This document shows, piece by piece, positions 21,450 through 32,841 of a stretch of DNA of 64,000 nucleotides (the first letter of the stretch is position 1; each line of letters starts with the position of its first letter). A model generated the notes under the pieces. That model was not told the origin of the DNA, did no database searches, and worked only from the letters and a program-made list of their open reading frames with translations. The position numbers and the translations under genes were made by a program. Source of the stretch: Luzula sylvatica (Eukaryota; Streptophyta; Magnoliopsida; Poales; Juncaceae); contig OX326961.1 in NCBI GenBank assembly GCA_946800325.1, positions 1,404,655 to 1,468,654 of the forward strand, given 5' to 3'.

Positions 21450-21762
21450 GATGGATAAGATGAGTTAATGCTAGCAATGATGAATCGATCTCACCGTTCA
21501 AACTAAACGCTTCCGAATCATTCGAATTTCGAAGATTAAGCTCGAGAACATGGCCAGTGTCGTTTTGACAGGTCACACCCCTCCAATTACAACAATTGGC
21601 TCCCTTCCATGAAGACAGAAGATGGCCAGGATCTTCAAGTTTAGATTTGAATCCGAGCAATCCGATCCTTTCTTTTCTGAGACACTCTTTTGAATGGACA
21701 GGTTGGATGAAAAGAAGGAAAACCAAGCTGAAATACGATAACAATGGAGCCATGGCTAGCAA
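21450..21762 (-). pseudogene. N-terminal fragment of an LRR receptor-like protein gene
   Basis: The minus frame begins MLAMAPLLSYFSLVFLLF, a hydrophobic signal peptide of about 24 residues. It continues with the LRR N-cap: ECLRKERIGLLGFKSKLEDP, LLSSWKGANCCNWRGVTC and TGHVLELNLR. This is the start of plant LRR receptor-like proteins of the EIX/Cf/RLP type, plasma-membrane immune or developmental receptors. After about 104 residues (LTHLIHL) the frame enters the LTR at 21449 and picks up transposon-encoded residues. No further LRR sequence is found on the other side. MLAM or the later MAPL could be the start. It is a broken gene; the family is clear, the exact orthologue is not. Confidence 0.85.
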
Positions 21763-22226
21763 GTTCGGGGCCAGAAAGTAAAATAATGAAAGAGGGAGAG
21801 AGAGAGGGATAGGTAGAGAGGGACGAGACAGAAACAGAGAAATTAACTAGACAGGGAGAGGCGACTGGCCGGAGTGGTGGCGTTGCCGGAGACTAATCTC
21901 GGACGAACAAAACAATAGTTTAGAGAGAGACAGAGAGATAAAGAGGGAGAAAGAGCTACCTGGCGCCGAAGGGCTCCGGTAGTGATGGCGTTCCGACTGA
22001 GTTGGCGGTTTCGAGCTCCGACGCAAAAGGCAAGGCGCCTCTTTCACTCGCCGGAGAAGGGAGAAGGTAGAAGGGAGAAGGCGAGGAGATCGGAGACAGA
22101 GAGAAAGAAGGAAGGCGAGAGCGTGAGAAGTGAAGTAATGAAGTTGAATAATTACGAAAATACTCCTCCGTCTAGTGGATTCGTTTTCTGGATTCTTTTC
22201 TGGATTCTCCTTGGCAAGCCAAGCCG

Positions 22227-22228
<2 letters not shown>
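21763..22228 (-). promoter_or_regulatory. Upstream region of the broken RLP gene
   Basis: A GAGAGA/CT-rich stretch (21785-21850, 21920-21960, 22080-22130) reads on minus as a pyrimidine-rich leader, common in plant 5' UTRs. Open frames here are compositional. No element ends were recognised. Confidence 0.35.

Positions 22229-22279
<51 letters not shown>
22229..22279. repeat. (TA)n microsatellite
   Basis: About 25 TA units, directly abutting the MITE at 22280. Confidence 0.95.
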
Positions 22280-22282
<3 letters not shown>

Positions 22283-22809
22283 CAATGTCCAACACTCTTG
22301 TTTGGCCAACGTCGGCCAACAACACCTATTTCACTAAATCTAAATATTAAAATCGAATTTTAACCGTATAGATATGATTTATATCATTTGAGATTGTTGT
22401 AGATTTAATTTCATGAAAAATAAAAACTTCTATCATACTTATCATAATACTTTAAAAAATTGAACGGTAGAAAATAATTACAACATGAATCATCATTAAA
22501 TAAATTTTGAAATTCGATTTTTTTGGTTTGGATGTATTGTAAATCATATAGATAGGCTCAAGATGAATTTTTACTAAGTTTCGAGTTTTCCTTCATGAAA
22601 ATCTATGAATCTACCGAAATGGACGGTTGTGAAAATATGTTATCGGTTTTGTTAGATACAAAAATCGAAATTGTATAAAATTTATTCTACATCATATCTA
22701 AATGATATAAAACATATCTATACGGTTAAGATTCGATTATAATATTTAGATTTAGTGTAATAAGTGTTGTTGGCCAAAGTTGGCCAAACAAGAGTGTTGG
22801 TTATTGATC
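22280..22809. mobile_element. Long-TIR MITE in a TA microsatellite
   Basis: The 530-bp element has TIRs of about 110 bp starting GATCAATGTCCAACACTCTTG (left) and GATCAATAACCAACACTCTTG (right, reverse-complemented). Both continue through GTTTGGCCAA, TCTAAATATTA and ACCGTATAGATATG. It has no coding capacity. A truncated second terminus of the same family (GGATCAATGGCCAACAC) lies at 22832-22848. Confidence 0.88.
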
Positions 22810-22859
22810 ATATCCCTATACATATGGGATAGGATCAATGGCCAACACATATCTATATA

Positions 22860-23064
22860 GAGAAGGAGGCTGACCTACTTAATTAAGTACCAAACATTTG
22901 GTACTTAATGATTTTTAACCATTGAATTTGCATTGAGATTTGTGCATTTAATGATGTGCACAAAATTTCACGATCATCATGAAAAAACACAAACCTCAAT
23001 GCAAATTCAATGTTTAAAAAACATTAAGTACCAAATATTTGGTACTTAATTAAGTATGTTAGCA

Positions 23065-23070
<6 letters not shown>
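22860..23070. mobile_element. Short foldback MITE next to a TA microsatellite
   Basis: About 211 bp with arms of about 80 bp sharing CTTAATTAAGTACCAAA, TTTGGTACTTAATG and TTGAATTTGCATTGAG. The right end reads GAGAGATGCTAAC on minus, the same terminus as the sequence at 3487-3499. Flanked on the right by TA repeats. Confidence 0.85.

Positions 23071-23153
<83 letters not shown>
23071..23153. repeat. (AT)n microsatellite
   Basis: About 41 AT units following the foldback MITE. Confidence 0.95.
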
Positions 23154-23157
<4 letters not shown>

Positions 23158-24280
23158 CGGAAAAGACACTTAAAATACTTCTTGAAACACAAAAAACTCG
23201 TTACTATTTAAAATACCATTATTGCAAGTTTCAGAGCCGTCTCCGGCAATCCAAGACAAACAAGTGGCAAGACAAGGTATTTTCACTCATATTATTTGAA
23301 ATTAAAATACCATAATTGCAAGTTACTGATGTATTGTAATTGTAATTATAATATTAATAACATGATTGAGGATTAACATAATTTTTATTTAATTACATTT
23401 ATATCCCTATAAATTATCATAATTTCTTTTTAATCATAGTATGGACAATCAGAGCGGCGATCGAGCCTACTGATTTGGACAGATTCAAGACGTTATAGTC
23501 TGCAGATTAATGACTTGCGGTGCGATCGAGAAAAAAAATTACAAAATGCAGGTTCTTTTCTATTTTTCAAAAAAAATATTTCGATTCACTTTAATTTTTG
23601 AATTAATTCATTGAATAACAAGGGGTTTATTTTGGTTAATTTTTCAGGGTTTCTAAGGTCATTTGTTTGAAACTGCAATTTGAGAAAAATGGTGATTTTG
23701 TTTTAACAAATAAAGAAATAATTTCGGTACCAATTTAAGAAAAAGAACAGAATTTTCTATACTTGTTAACTACTATTAAAATGCAAAACGAGATGATTAG
23801 TAAAAGGTATATTGCGGAGAATAATTGCATTAATCTCAAATTGGAGAATTAGCAAGAGGTCGATTAAGATATCAGTAGTGAGTAATAAACTCGCACATAT
23901 TTTCAAATTATTAACAAAAATAGAGGGTAAATTCAGGGTTTTTCAAACAAATTCATGATTTTGCTGTCTTTAATTTACAAAATTGATTTTCTTTTCGTTG
24001 CAAGGTAGTTGAAGCTTAGTATTATGTCGGTGGTGAGATCCTTTTATATTTACTATGATTCTTCCATAATGTTAAATTGTTGATTTAATTTGGTTCTAAA
24101 TATCATGGTTAATTACGCTAAATTTGATCTTGATTGAAATCTTACTGAGCTTATTCGATCAAGTACACCCAATGCATCTAAAGAATTTACAATGAGAAAT
24201 TTTAAATTAAATCATTTTAAGTATTGAACTGTGTACAAACTATTCAGCATTTAACCAGTTAAATGCAATCATGAAATCTA
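23154..24280. other. Intergenic, no recognised gene
   Basis: AT-rich, with one duplicated phrase (AAAATACCATTATTGCAAGTT near 23211 and a near copy near 23305). No coding or element termini were recognised. Confidence 0.5.
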
Positions 24281-24339
24281 TCTATATACTAATGCAAGGG
24301 GATTTGCTGCCTCCTGGTGCAGCCACGTCACCAGGGGCT

Positions 24340-25330
24340 TATTCGTAAAAAATTGGTCCTTTTTGATTTACAAATTGGTCCTTTTTTTAAAAAAAATTAC
24401 ATTTTGGTCCTTTTTTTTTACATTTTGGTCCTTTATATTTGCATTTTGGTCCTTCGAAGTTTTAATATTCACATTTTGGTCCAGGGGCCTCAAATTGGTC
24501 CTGTTTTTTAAAAACAATTACATTTTGGTCCTTCTTTATCACATTTCGGTCCTTTATATTTGCATTTTGGTCCTTTTTTCGAAAAAAAATTACATTTTGG
24601 TCCTTTTTTTTACATTTTGGTCCTTTATATTTGCATTTTGGCCCTTCGAAGTTTTGAAATTTACATTTTAGTCCAGGCAGCCACGTCACCAGGGGTCTAT
24701 TTGTAAAAAAAAAAAAAAATTTTACATTTTGGTCCTTTTTGATTTACAAATTGGTCCTTTTTTTTAAAAAAAAATTACATTTTGGTCCTTCTTTTTTACA
24801 TTTTGGTCCTTTATATTTGCATTTTGGTCCTTCGAAATTTTAATATTCATATTTTGGTCCAGGGGCCTCAAATTGGTCCTGTTTTTTAAAACAAATTACA
24901 TTTTGGTCCTTTTTTATCACATTTCGGTCCTTTATATTTGCATTTTGATCCTTCGAAGTTTTAAAATTTACATTTTGGTCATTTATTATTTTTCTTGCCT
25001 GGTGCAGCCACGTCACCAGGGGCCTATTTGTAAAAAAAAAAATTACATTTTGGTCCTTTTTTCGGAAAAAATTTACATTTTGGTCCTTTTTTTTCATTTT
25101 GGTCCTTTTTTATTTACAAATTGGTCCTTTTTTCGAAAAAAAATTACATTTTGGTCCTTTTTTTCTCATTTTGGTCCTTTATATTTGCATTTTGGCCCTT
25201 CGAAGTTTTGAAATTTACATTTTAGTCCAGGGGCCTCAAATTGGTCATATTTTTTAAAAAAAATTATATTTTGTCCTTTTTTCACATTTTTGTCCTCCTA
25301 AGTTTTAAAATTTACATTTTGGTCCTTTAT
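24340..25330 (+). repeat. Tandem (ACATTTTGGTCCTTT)n array with higher-order units
   Basis: Roughly 38 degenerate copies of a motif of about 20 bp centred on TTTTGGTCC. GCAGCCACGTCACCAGGGG recurs near 24319, 24675 and 25006, which defines higher-order units of about 330-360 bp. Open frames here (repeating LVLFF or DQNV) are translations of the repeat. Confidence 0.9.
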
Positions 25331-25710
25331 TATTTTTCTTGAAAAACTAAAATAAAATTATAATAAGTTGAACAATATTAATAAAAGAACATCTTGCAAA
25401 TATTTAAAAATAAAATATCACAAAACTATTAAAAAATACATAAAAAGAAAACTAAAATAAAAAATAGATGTTTAAATAGATATTTTCTATGAATATATTT
25501 GCAAGGTGTTTATTTATTATCATTTAATGTTAGTTTTTTTATGAATAAAGAATGTAATATTAAAATTATATAAACAAAATATGTAATAATTTAAATTTTT
25601 TTAAATCACTACGTGTTAAGAAGTGTTTATGAATTTTCTTAAAATTAATAAAAAATAACAAAAATAAGTTTTAATTATTACATATGAGATTTGGAGGGTA
25701 TTTTGGGAAA
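25325..25710. repeat. MITE-related segment inside the Helitron
   Basis: Collinear with about 41008-41397: shared phrases include CTTGCAAATATTTAAAAA, ATGAATTTTCTT and AATATTAAAATTATATAAACA. The left half of the MITE is not seen. Confidence 0.75.
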
Positions 25711-26324
25711 AAAAATTTAATATCATCCATAAGGAGTATTTTAAAATAAAAGTTTGGTAAAGAGTTTTTTTTTTTGGGAGTTTACGAAAAGATAGAGAAT
25801 TTTTTATAATATCCAAAAAAAATTAGGGGGTTAAAAATATACCAAATCATGGATGTGCGAATAATCATGACATAATTTAAATTAAAAATTCGAACGAAAC
25901 GGTTAGCGATGACATCGTCAAACTTTGTTGTTGGCTGACCACACAAAGGACGAAAAATATTTGTACTAAATATGTAGCGAAATTAAAGATTTGCGAAATT
26001 AAAGATTTGTGAAATTAAAAACACTCTTTTTTTCAGCAATGTTTTCTGAACTATTATGTTCTTAATAAATTTCATGACGACTCATTCGTTCTTTTTCCTT
26101 ATTTTACTTATGAAGTATAAAATATAGATAATTTTTTTAGCAATAACCGTTTGAATTATTCAAGAAATCCGGCTCTTAAAATTTTCAAACGATTTTTACT
26201 ACAAAATTTCACTCGCACACAACACACTAAATTACACATATAATAATGATTACAAAAAGAAAGTCACATACACAAAACGAACAACAATTTTTTTCAACTA
26301 CATTACTTATAAACCCGAACAACC

Positions 26325-26351
26325 CCGCGCAATTGCGCGGGGTAATGCTAG
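26325..26351 (+). other. Helitron 3' hairpin and CTAG terminus
   Basis: CCCGCGCAATTGCGCGGG is an 18-bp perfect palindrome, followed by TAATG and CTAG. This is the presumed termination signal for rolling-circle transposition. Confidence 0.9.
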
Positions 26352-26410
26352 TATCCTATAACTAAAGAAAACTACAGAAAATAAAACAATTTAACACAAA
26401 CTAATTTCTT

Positions 26411-26965
26411 TCAAATTTTATCGATTTTATCTGCTTTAATGATTGGATTTGCTTTCGCAATCGCATCTTGACCGAGCCTTCTGTAGTCGAAATTGCAACT
26501 ATGCTTGTCAGAATATCGATGAACCCAGCAGAACATATTTTCACATCGGCATTTGAACGCTGTTAATCCAACCTGTTTTCAAAAATTCAAGCCAAAATAA
26601 AGAAATATAATTAATTAATTAGCACATGCAATTAAGTATATATGAAATTAAGAAACCACAAAATATAACAAGAATATATTCAAATATACCTTTTTATTAC
26701 AAACAGCACATCGAATTGCAGGCTCCTTTACTGCGAAATCAACTGGAGTTTCCTCTGAAGCACCGACATGTTCGACATGTTTAAATTCGACCTCAAGATT
26801 CTTTGATTCTTTCGAATCAATTGATGAATTATTCAAACTTCTCAAAGAGCAATCTAATTTGTAGCATTTCGAACAAAGATTGTTCGTCGCTGGATTACCG
26901 AAAAACCCGCAATTGTTTCGACATAAATTCGCCATGTTCTCCCCATTTTCGCTCCCTCGTTCCAT
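26411..26965 (-). CDS. A20/AN1 zinc-finger stress-associated protein
   Basis: Two coding exons on minus: 26965-26690 (92 codons) and 26572-26411 (53 codons plus stop), joined across an intron of 117 bp with GT (26689) and AG (26573) ends. The product is 145 residues, a normal length for plant SAP proteins. Residues 15-34 form the A20 finger (C15, C19, C31, C34; [21 protein letters not shown]). Residues 86-122 form the AN1 finger with all ligands present (C86, C89, C100, C102, C107, H110, H116, C118), and the tail [15 protein letters not shown] is typical. Plant SAPs act in the cytosol and nucleus, bind ubiquitin through A20, and influence abiotic stress responses. The start at 26965 gives ten residues before MANLC; the second ATG is an alternative. 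The downstream Helitron lies within the likely 3' UTR. Family is very sure; the orthologue number is not assigned. Confidence 0.93.
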
Positions 26966-29880
26966 TCTTCGGGACCTTTAAGTCACAAAATTTGATGAAA
27001 ACTTGATGAGAATTAAGAAAAAGTAAACAGATGCTTTAGCTAAATTTGTTTGGAAATTTGTATCTTGCAAGGCAAGTTATACGTGATTGCTTAAAAAAGA
27101 CGGATGAGAATGAGATTCGGTGATGAACTCCAATTGTTCACGTGGCAAGAGGAGAAAGGATAAAATGCTGGTGTGTGGTGTGTGGTGTGTGGAAGCAACT
27201 CGAATCGTGTAGAATCTTTTTTGATGAAACATAAAGAGGCCATAATGGGCCTCCATATCAATATTACATAATTGTAGCCCATGTTAAAATACTTTTGGGG
27301 CCTAATTATGATTAAACGAATAATTATAATTATTGACAGTGTTTATATTATTAGCCTAAGTAGAAATAATATTTTGTTTGATAAATAAATAAAAGGGTGC
27401 ACGTGTGAGGTGGATCCATTGTCGGTGGGTGGGCGAGTGGGTGCTCCCTTCATAATCATCTCTGTCTAATTCCCCACGAGTCACTTAAATTTAATTAACA
27501 TCACATCATTCATTGGTTAACATCTATTCTTTCTCTTCATGCATTAATCACTTCTTTTTTTAAAAGGAAAGCTAGCTAATTACCAACTCATCACTTCCTT
27601 TTTTTAATGCCGAATTTGGATGTTATTAGTTTTGTGTTGTTAGCCTTGTTAACTTATTAGTTAGGTGGTTTCCAAGAAGCCCAATTATTTGTCTAATTAA
27701 GATAGTAAACAAATATATATAGGTTTAATGTAAACGATGAGGACATAAAAATTATCATATTATACTTATATGCTATTATTTATATCTTTCATAAGTAATG
27801 CAAAAATATTTTTTCTAATATTATGAAAAAAAATCTAACCAATATATATTATTTTTCATATTTAAATATATATGGCATATTGACATGTTACAATTTAATT
27901 ATTTTTTATGATGAAAAAAATTAAGAATAAAAATATTTTTAAGATATGAAAGATTTTATTTGCATGATTTATGAAAATTGATAAACTAATAGATAAATAT
28001 AAGAAATATCAATCATCAATTCATCATTAACAGGGATATAACGGTCATTTGATAAAACGAAATTGAAATCGTTCTCAATTTAGTCATGTTGACTCTTGCA
28101 ACAACGTCATCCTTTACTTTTGGCAGATTATGACAGTAACATGTTCATTAAATTATTTAAGTAATAATTATTGCTGCTAATTATTTAATAAGGTGCTAAT
28201 GCATCCACGAGCCTACTTCATTAGTTAATAAAAATAAAAATAAAGGAGCTAATGCATCCTTTTTTTATCAAAATTTGGATTTTACAGTTGACTAATTTGG
28301 TGTCTCTAAAGTTGGAGGTTTCATAGAATCACGGTGTGATTTGTATAATTAGGACAGTAAGCAAAATTAATGATGGACCATGATCATAAAAGAGTTTCTT
28401 TTTATTGGAATAGTCGTATGATAAAAGTTCGTTTTTTTATATTTGACTTTGTATAAATAATATATTTTTCTATAGAAATATGGACTTGGCATCCCATCAT
28501 TTAATTGAACAGAACATTAAGTTACATTAAATTAAATTTACAATTATGGCGTCAAATTCTCTTTCTTGACTAAATATTAGTATATTGATTGTAGTTTATC
28601 TGTCTAGTTCAAATTCTCTCAATTCTCGTCTTGTTATAATCATGCTGCATGATATTCTCAGCTCCATTAATGGCTCTTGATACAATATATAATACGTACA
28701 AACTCAAACTTAAAAGCGTTATTTTACTAATTTTATTCATTATAAGATATTATTATAATGCAAACAAAAATAAGAGTATATTTCCAAAGTCTATATGTGG
28801 GTCATTCATGCCCAGAAGAAAGACAAAATATTTCATTTTCTCCAGGATTATTAGAAAGCTACACTCTATCATTTTAACTAGAGAATAAACTTAGCACCTA
28901 CATCATTAATGCAAACAAATAAACATTGCCTAAAATTTTGTCAAATACAAAATGAATAATAACAAGTAATTCTTGGGGTGTATATTACATGACAAGTAAG
29001 TGAAATGAATAACAATCAACAAGCTCCATCGATGATCTATGAGAAGTAGACATTGTTATGTACAAATGGGGGCAGTGTAACTTCTCAAGGGACCCATTAT
29101 GTTCCTGTAGAAAGCTATATAGATGTGTATATTCCAACTATATGATAATATGTTTGTGGCTAATTATGCCCAAATGATGATATGTTTGATTTATGGCAAA
29201 GTACAAGTATTACTTCTTACAAATTACAAATTGTAATGAAAGCTTGTGTAATGATATTATGATGAATACCTAACTATGTGACCAAATTACTAATTTCTAT
29301 AATTGAGTCATTTCTAAATTGCATTATTACGTCTTACTGTATTATTGCTAATGTGCACTCAACTTCTATTGTAGTGCTCAGAGCGTCACGTGGCAAAAAC
29401 ATGTTTAAAAAAACACGCGAACAAAAAAATGAGATGAGCGGTCGTTTCTATACATTCAAACTTCATATTTATACTTTTCTAATTCATATTTATACTTTCT
29501 TACAGTGAAAAATGTATAAATAATGACCGAGTTTTATTCATAATATAAAAACAATGGTATAAATATTTATGTAATTATTTGTATACATTTCAACTTCATA
29601 TATATACATTTTTACAATAAAAATATATATAAATAATAACGGATCTTTTTCATGCGTATAGAGAAAAATATATATAATATTAGTAAAAAATATAAATAAC
29701 TTGAGAAACGGCGAAAAGAGAGCCTTGCTAATTAGAAACTATTAATCTCACCATTCACCAAGTCTTCTTAGTCTCAATTCTTTTGGAAACACAATCCCAT
29801 AATATTTTGAACATAACATAACATATCATTAAATATCTTGATCTTGTTATATACACTGTACAAGACAAATAATTAAGCAT
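26966..29880. other. Intergenic and promoter region of the SAP gene
   Basis: The first few hundred bases on minus are the likely promoter of the zinc-finger gene; a TGTGGTG short repeat lies near 27175-27192. The rest is AT-rich with no recognised coding, LTR or TIR structure. Short open frames (28649-28888, 29278-29508) show no family features. Confidence 0.45.
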
Positions 29881-30742
29881 TCCCCCTCCCATTAATTTTA
29901 GAATACAAGAGATATGGTGAGGCCACGTCGGAGGTACTGTTCACCCGACAAATAATTAAGCATACTGTTCACTCGATACTGTTCGCTACTGTTCAACCGA
30001 GTACTGTTCATCCCGGTTACTATTCATGTGTTTTTTTTTTTTTTTGAATTTTATTTTATTTGACATATATCTTGTGTTCTAAATACAATATTTGAATTTT
30101 TCATCGTATTAATAAATATAATTGACATATGTCTTGTGCTCTAAATAAAATATTTGAATTTAATAAAATACTATTCACACAAATACTTTTTGTTAGCCTC
30201 AGCTGGTATTATTTTTTTTTTTTGTGCTTATTATAACAATTTTGATTGGTACCAAGCTGCGTTTTTTTGTGCTTATTATAATATTTTTGATTGGTACCAA
30301 GCTGCGTCTTTTATGTTTTTTGGTTTGTCTTTTTCAGAATTTATTTTATTTGACATGTTTTGTATTCTAAATAAAACATTTGAATTTTTCTTTTGGAACA
30401 TATGATATGTTTTGAGGAGGAAAAAAATTTGCATTTATTGCATAATACTTGTGACACTATTTAATATCAGATTTTTTTTTTAAATTAACATTTATGAAAA
30501 TTACTTTTGTTTTATACTTGTAATATTTTAGATAAAATTATTATTTTATGATCATAACACATTTTCAAAAATCGCAGCGAAACACGAGAAATATTTCTAT
30601 TTTCTTATCAAATAATATATCAAATAATATATCCCGCAGCGAAATAATATATCAAATAATATATAAAATTATTATTTTTGCTAATTATATTATTTCTTAT
30701 CAAATAATATATCCTGCAGCGAAGCGCGGGCTATATTCCTAG
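29881..30742 (+). mobile_element. Short non-autonomous Helitron (copy 1)
   Basis: The left end reads TTCCCCCTCCCATTAATTTT, and the same start is seen at 32156. The right end has the hairpin CCTGCAGCGAAGCGCGGG (30713-30730), then CTAG (30739-30742) before T. There is no coding capacity. The first 150 bp contain six ACTGTTCA/TACTGTTC units. Two partial hairpin-arm copies (CCCGCAGCGAAA near 30632) sit inside. The exact 5' base is uncertain by a few positions. Confidence 0.8.
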
Positions 30743-32155
30743 TATTATTAACGAGAGAAAAGAAGACATCTCCAAGGAGACGTCGTAGACTTGTCATTCA
30801 GCACTTGCGCTCACACACACACACACACACACACACCCCCCTCAAATTATATCTTGTTTGCGTACATACACTGATAGAATTGATGAAAATTGCAGTGGTC
30901 TTTCGTGTGCACGTGAGAAAGCTACGGCATGAATGGATGAAAATTAAATTAGATGCATCTACATTGTACACGTATAATATAAGCACATATTTTTGCCAAT
31001 AATTGTAGCATTTTGTCATTATAAATAACCCCATGATTTGGTAATAATTGGAGAATACAAACAACACTTTTTTTTAAAAAAAATCTAATAAAATGTTTTC
31101 CATTCTTTTGTATTAAATAAACAAAAACGTTTGTTACAAGCATGAATTATACATGATTTAATTTAATTTGCTGTGTCCTCGTCATTAAATTACTAGCAGC
31201 TTAGGTGGCAATTGTTTCGTGGACAATTAGAAGTCAGGACTGCGAGTTTAACTCGAGACTCGTATTTTGTTCGTGTTAGATATAATTCAATAACAACTCG
31301 TTCGACCGTGATGAAGATGATCGAGCCGAGCTAATCCGACTTCAGAGTGAGGGGAACTAGTTCAAATATCGAGCCGATTTTGAATTATATCCAACTCGAT
31401 CAAGGTAAACTTGAAACAAATTTTAATTCAATTTTCCACTTAATTATGTCAAACCTAATTAATTCATAATATAAAATATATAATAACAACATGTTAATAT
31501 GTATTGCAGGTTATGACTTCTAATCATTTTTATTTTTATTTTTATGTGTTTGTATTGTTAATAGATTTTTTTTTTTTTTTGAAAAATTGTATTGTTAATA
31601 GATTGATATTTCATTTCTTTTGAGTTACTTCAAATTATTTTTGACAAACAAACTAGTGTCGAGCCGAATCGAATTGGCTCATTAAAAATTGAGGAAGCTT
31701 GAACTTGAAGTTTTAACTCCAATTCAATGCTAAATGTGCCAAGCTAGTTCTGGTTGAGTTTCAAAACGAAATTGGGCTCGACATAATTCGTTTAAATTCG
31801 ACTGGGTTACAACCCTAATGTGATATGTTATCGAAGATTTGAGTTAATCTCGCGCCATATAGACAAAGTGAACTCGACAACAAGTTCAACAATTCTGCTA
31901 GTTCTCACTAGTCTTTTTTTTTTTAGTAAATCTCACTAGTCTTTTTTTATTTCTATTTTGTAATTTAAAAAAAAAAATCTATTATTTCTGTGTATTTTTA
32001 ATAATAATAATAATTGTTTTGTAACTTTGAAATATCAAATATTTTCTTATTAAAAAGTTACATATTATTGTCCAATCATCATTCTAAGATAATTATCATT
32101 TAAAAGTATTTCTTTTTTATTATTCATAACATGTCTGATAGTTTTTCAAAAGAAT
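30743..32155. other. Intergenic with a (CA)n microsatellite
   Basis: CA repeats lie at 30812-30836. The remainder is AT-rich; a TCGAGCCGA-type word recurs (near 31321, 31370 and 31660). No gene was recognised. Confidence 0.5.
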
Positions 32156-32841
32156 TCTCCCCTCCCATTAATTTTTGAATAGAAGAGATGTGGTGAGGCC
32201 ACATCATCAATACTGTTCACCCGGTACTGTTCACCTGGTACTGTTCATCGTGACACTGTTCACCTCGGTACTGTTCTCCCGGGTACTGTTTATCGTGTTT
32301 TTTTTTTTTTTTTTTTTTTTGAATTTTATTTTATTTGACATATGTGTTGTGTTCTAAATAAAATATTTGAATTTTTTATCGTATTTGACATATGTCTTGT
32401 GTTCTAAATAAAATATTATAATTTTTCATCGTATTAATAAATATAATTGAAATATGTCTTGTGTTCTAAATAAAATATTTGAATTTTTCATCGTATTAAT
32501 AAATATAATTGACATATGTCTTGTGTTATAAATAAAATATTTGAATTTTTCATCGTATTAATAAATATAATTTGTATACTATAATTTTACTGTTAAAAAA
32601 ATACTATTCACACAAATACTTTTTGTTAGCCTGAGCTGGTATTATTTTTTTTTTTGCTTATTATAACAGTTTTGATTGGTACCAAGCTGCGTTTTTTTGT
32701 ACTTATTATAATATTTTTGATTGGTACCAAACTGCGTTTTTTATTTCTTATCAAATAATATATCAAGTAATTACTTTTGCTTATTATATTATTTCTTATC
32801 AAATAATATATCCCGCAGCGAAGCGCGGGATATTTTCCTAG
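32156..32841 (+). mobile_element. Short non-autonomous Helitron (copy 2)
   Basis: Same family as 29881-30742: left end TTCTCCCCTCCCATTAATTT, ACTGTTCA array (about 32211-32297), right hairpin CCCGCAGCGAAGCGCGGG (32812-32829) and CTAG (32838-32841) before T. A unit of about 62 bp (GACATATGTCTTGTGTTCTA...) is tandemly repeated about four times at 32335-32580, against about two in the other copy. Confidence 0.82.

Larger units (their letters stand above)
24281..26351 (+). mobile_element. Non-autonomous Helitron carrying tandem arrays
   Basis: The left end starts A|TCTATATACTAATGCAAG. The right end has the perfect 18-bp palindrome CCCGCGCAATTGCGCGGG (26325-26342), then TAATG and CTAG (26348-26351) before T. 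This TC...hairpin...CTAG structure between A and T is the signature of plant Helitrons, which transpose by rolling-circle replication. There is no Rep/helicase reading frame, so it would need a partner element. The interior is a tandem array (24340-25330) and a segment related to the MITE at 40832-41397. The 3' end lies 59 bp beyond the stop codon of the neighbouring zinc-finger gene. Confidence 0.85.

Noticed and set aside
21982..22363. Open frames upstream of the LRR gene ending in YIYIYI
   Set aside because: They run from a GA-rich leader into the TA microsatellite; no conserved domain.
24317..25211. Several overlapping open frames with LVLFF or GPKCKYK/DQNV repeats
   Set aside because: Products of the tandem TTTTGGTCC array in the Helitron, present in many frames on both strands.
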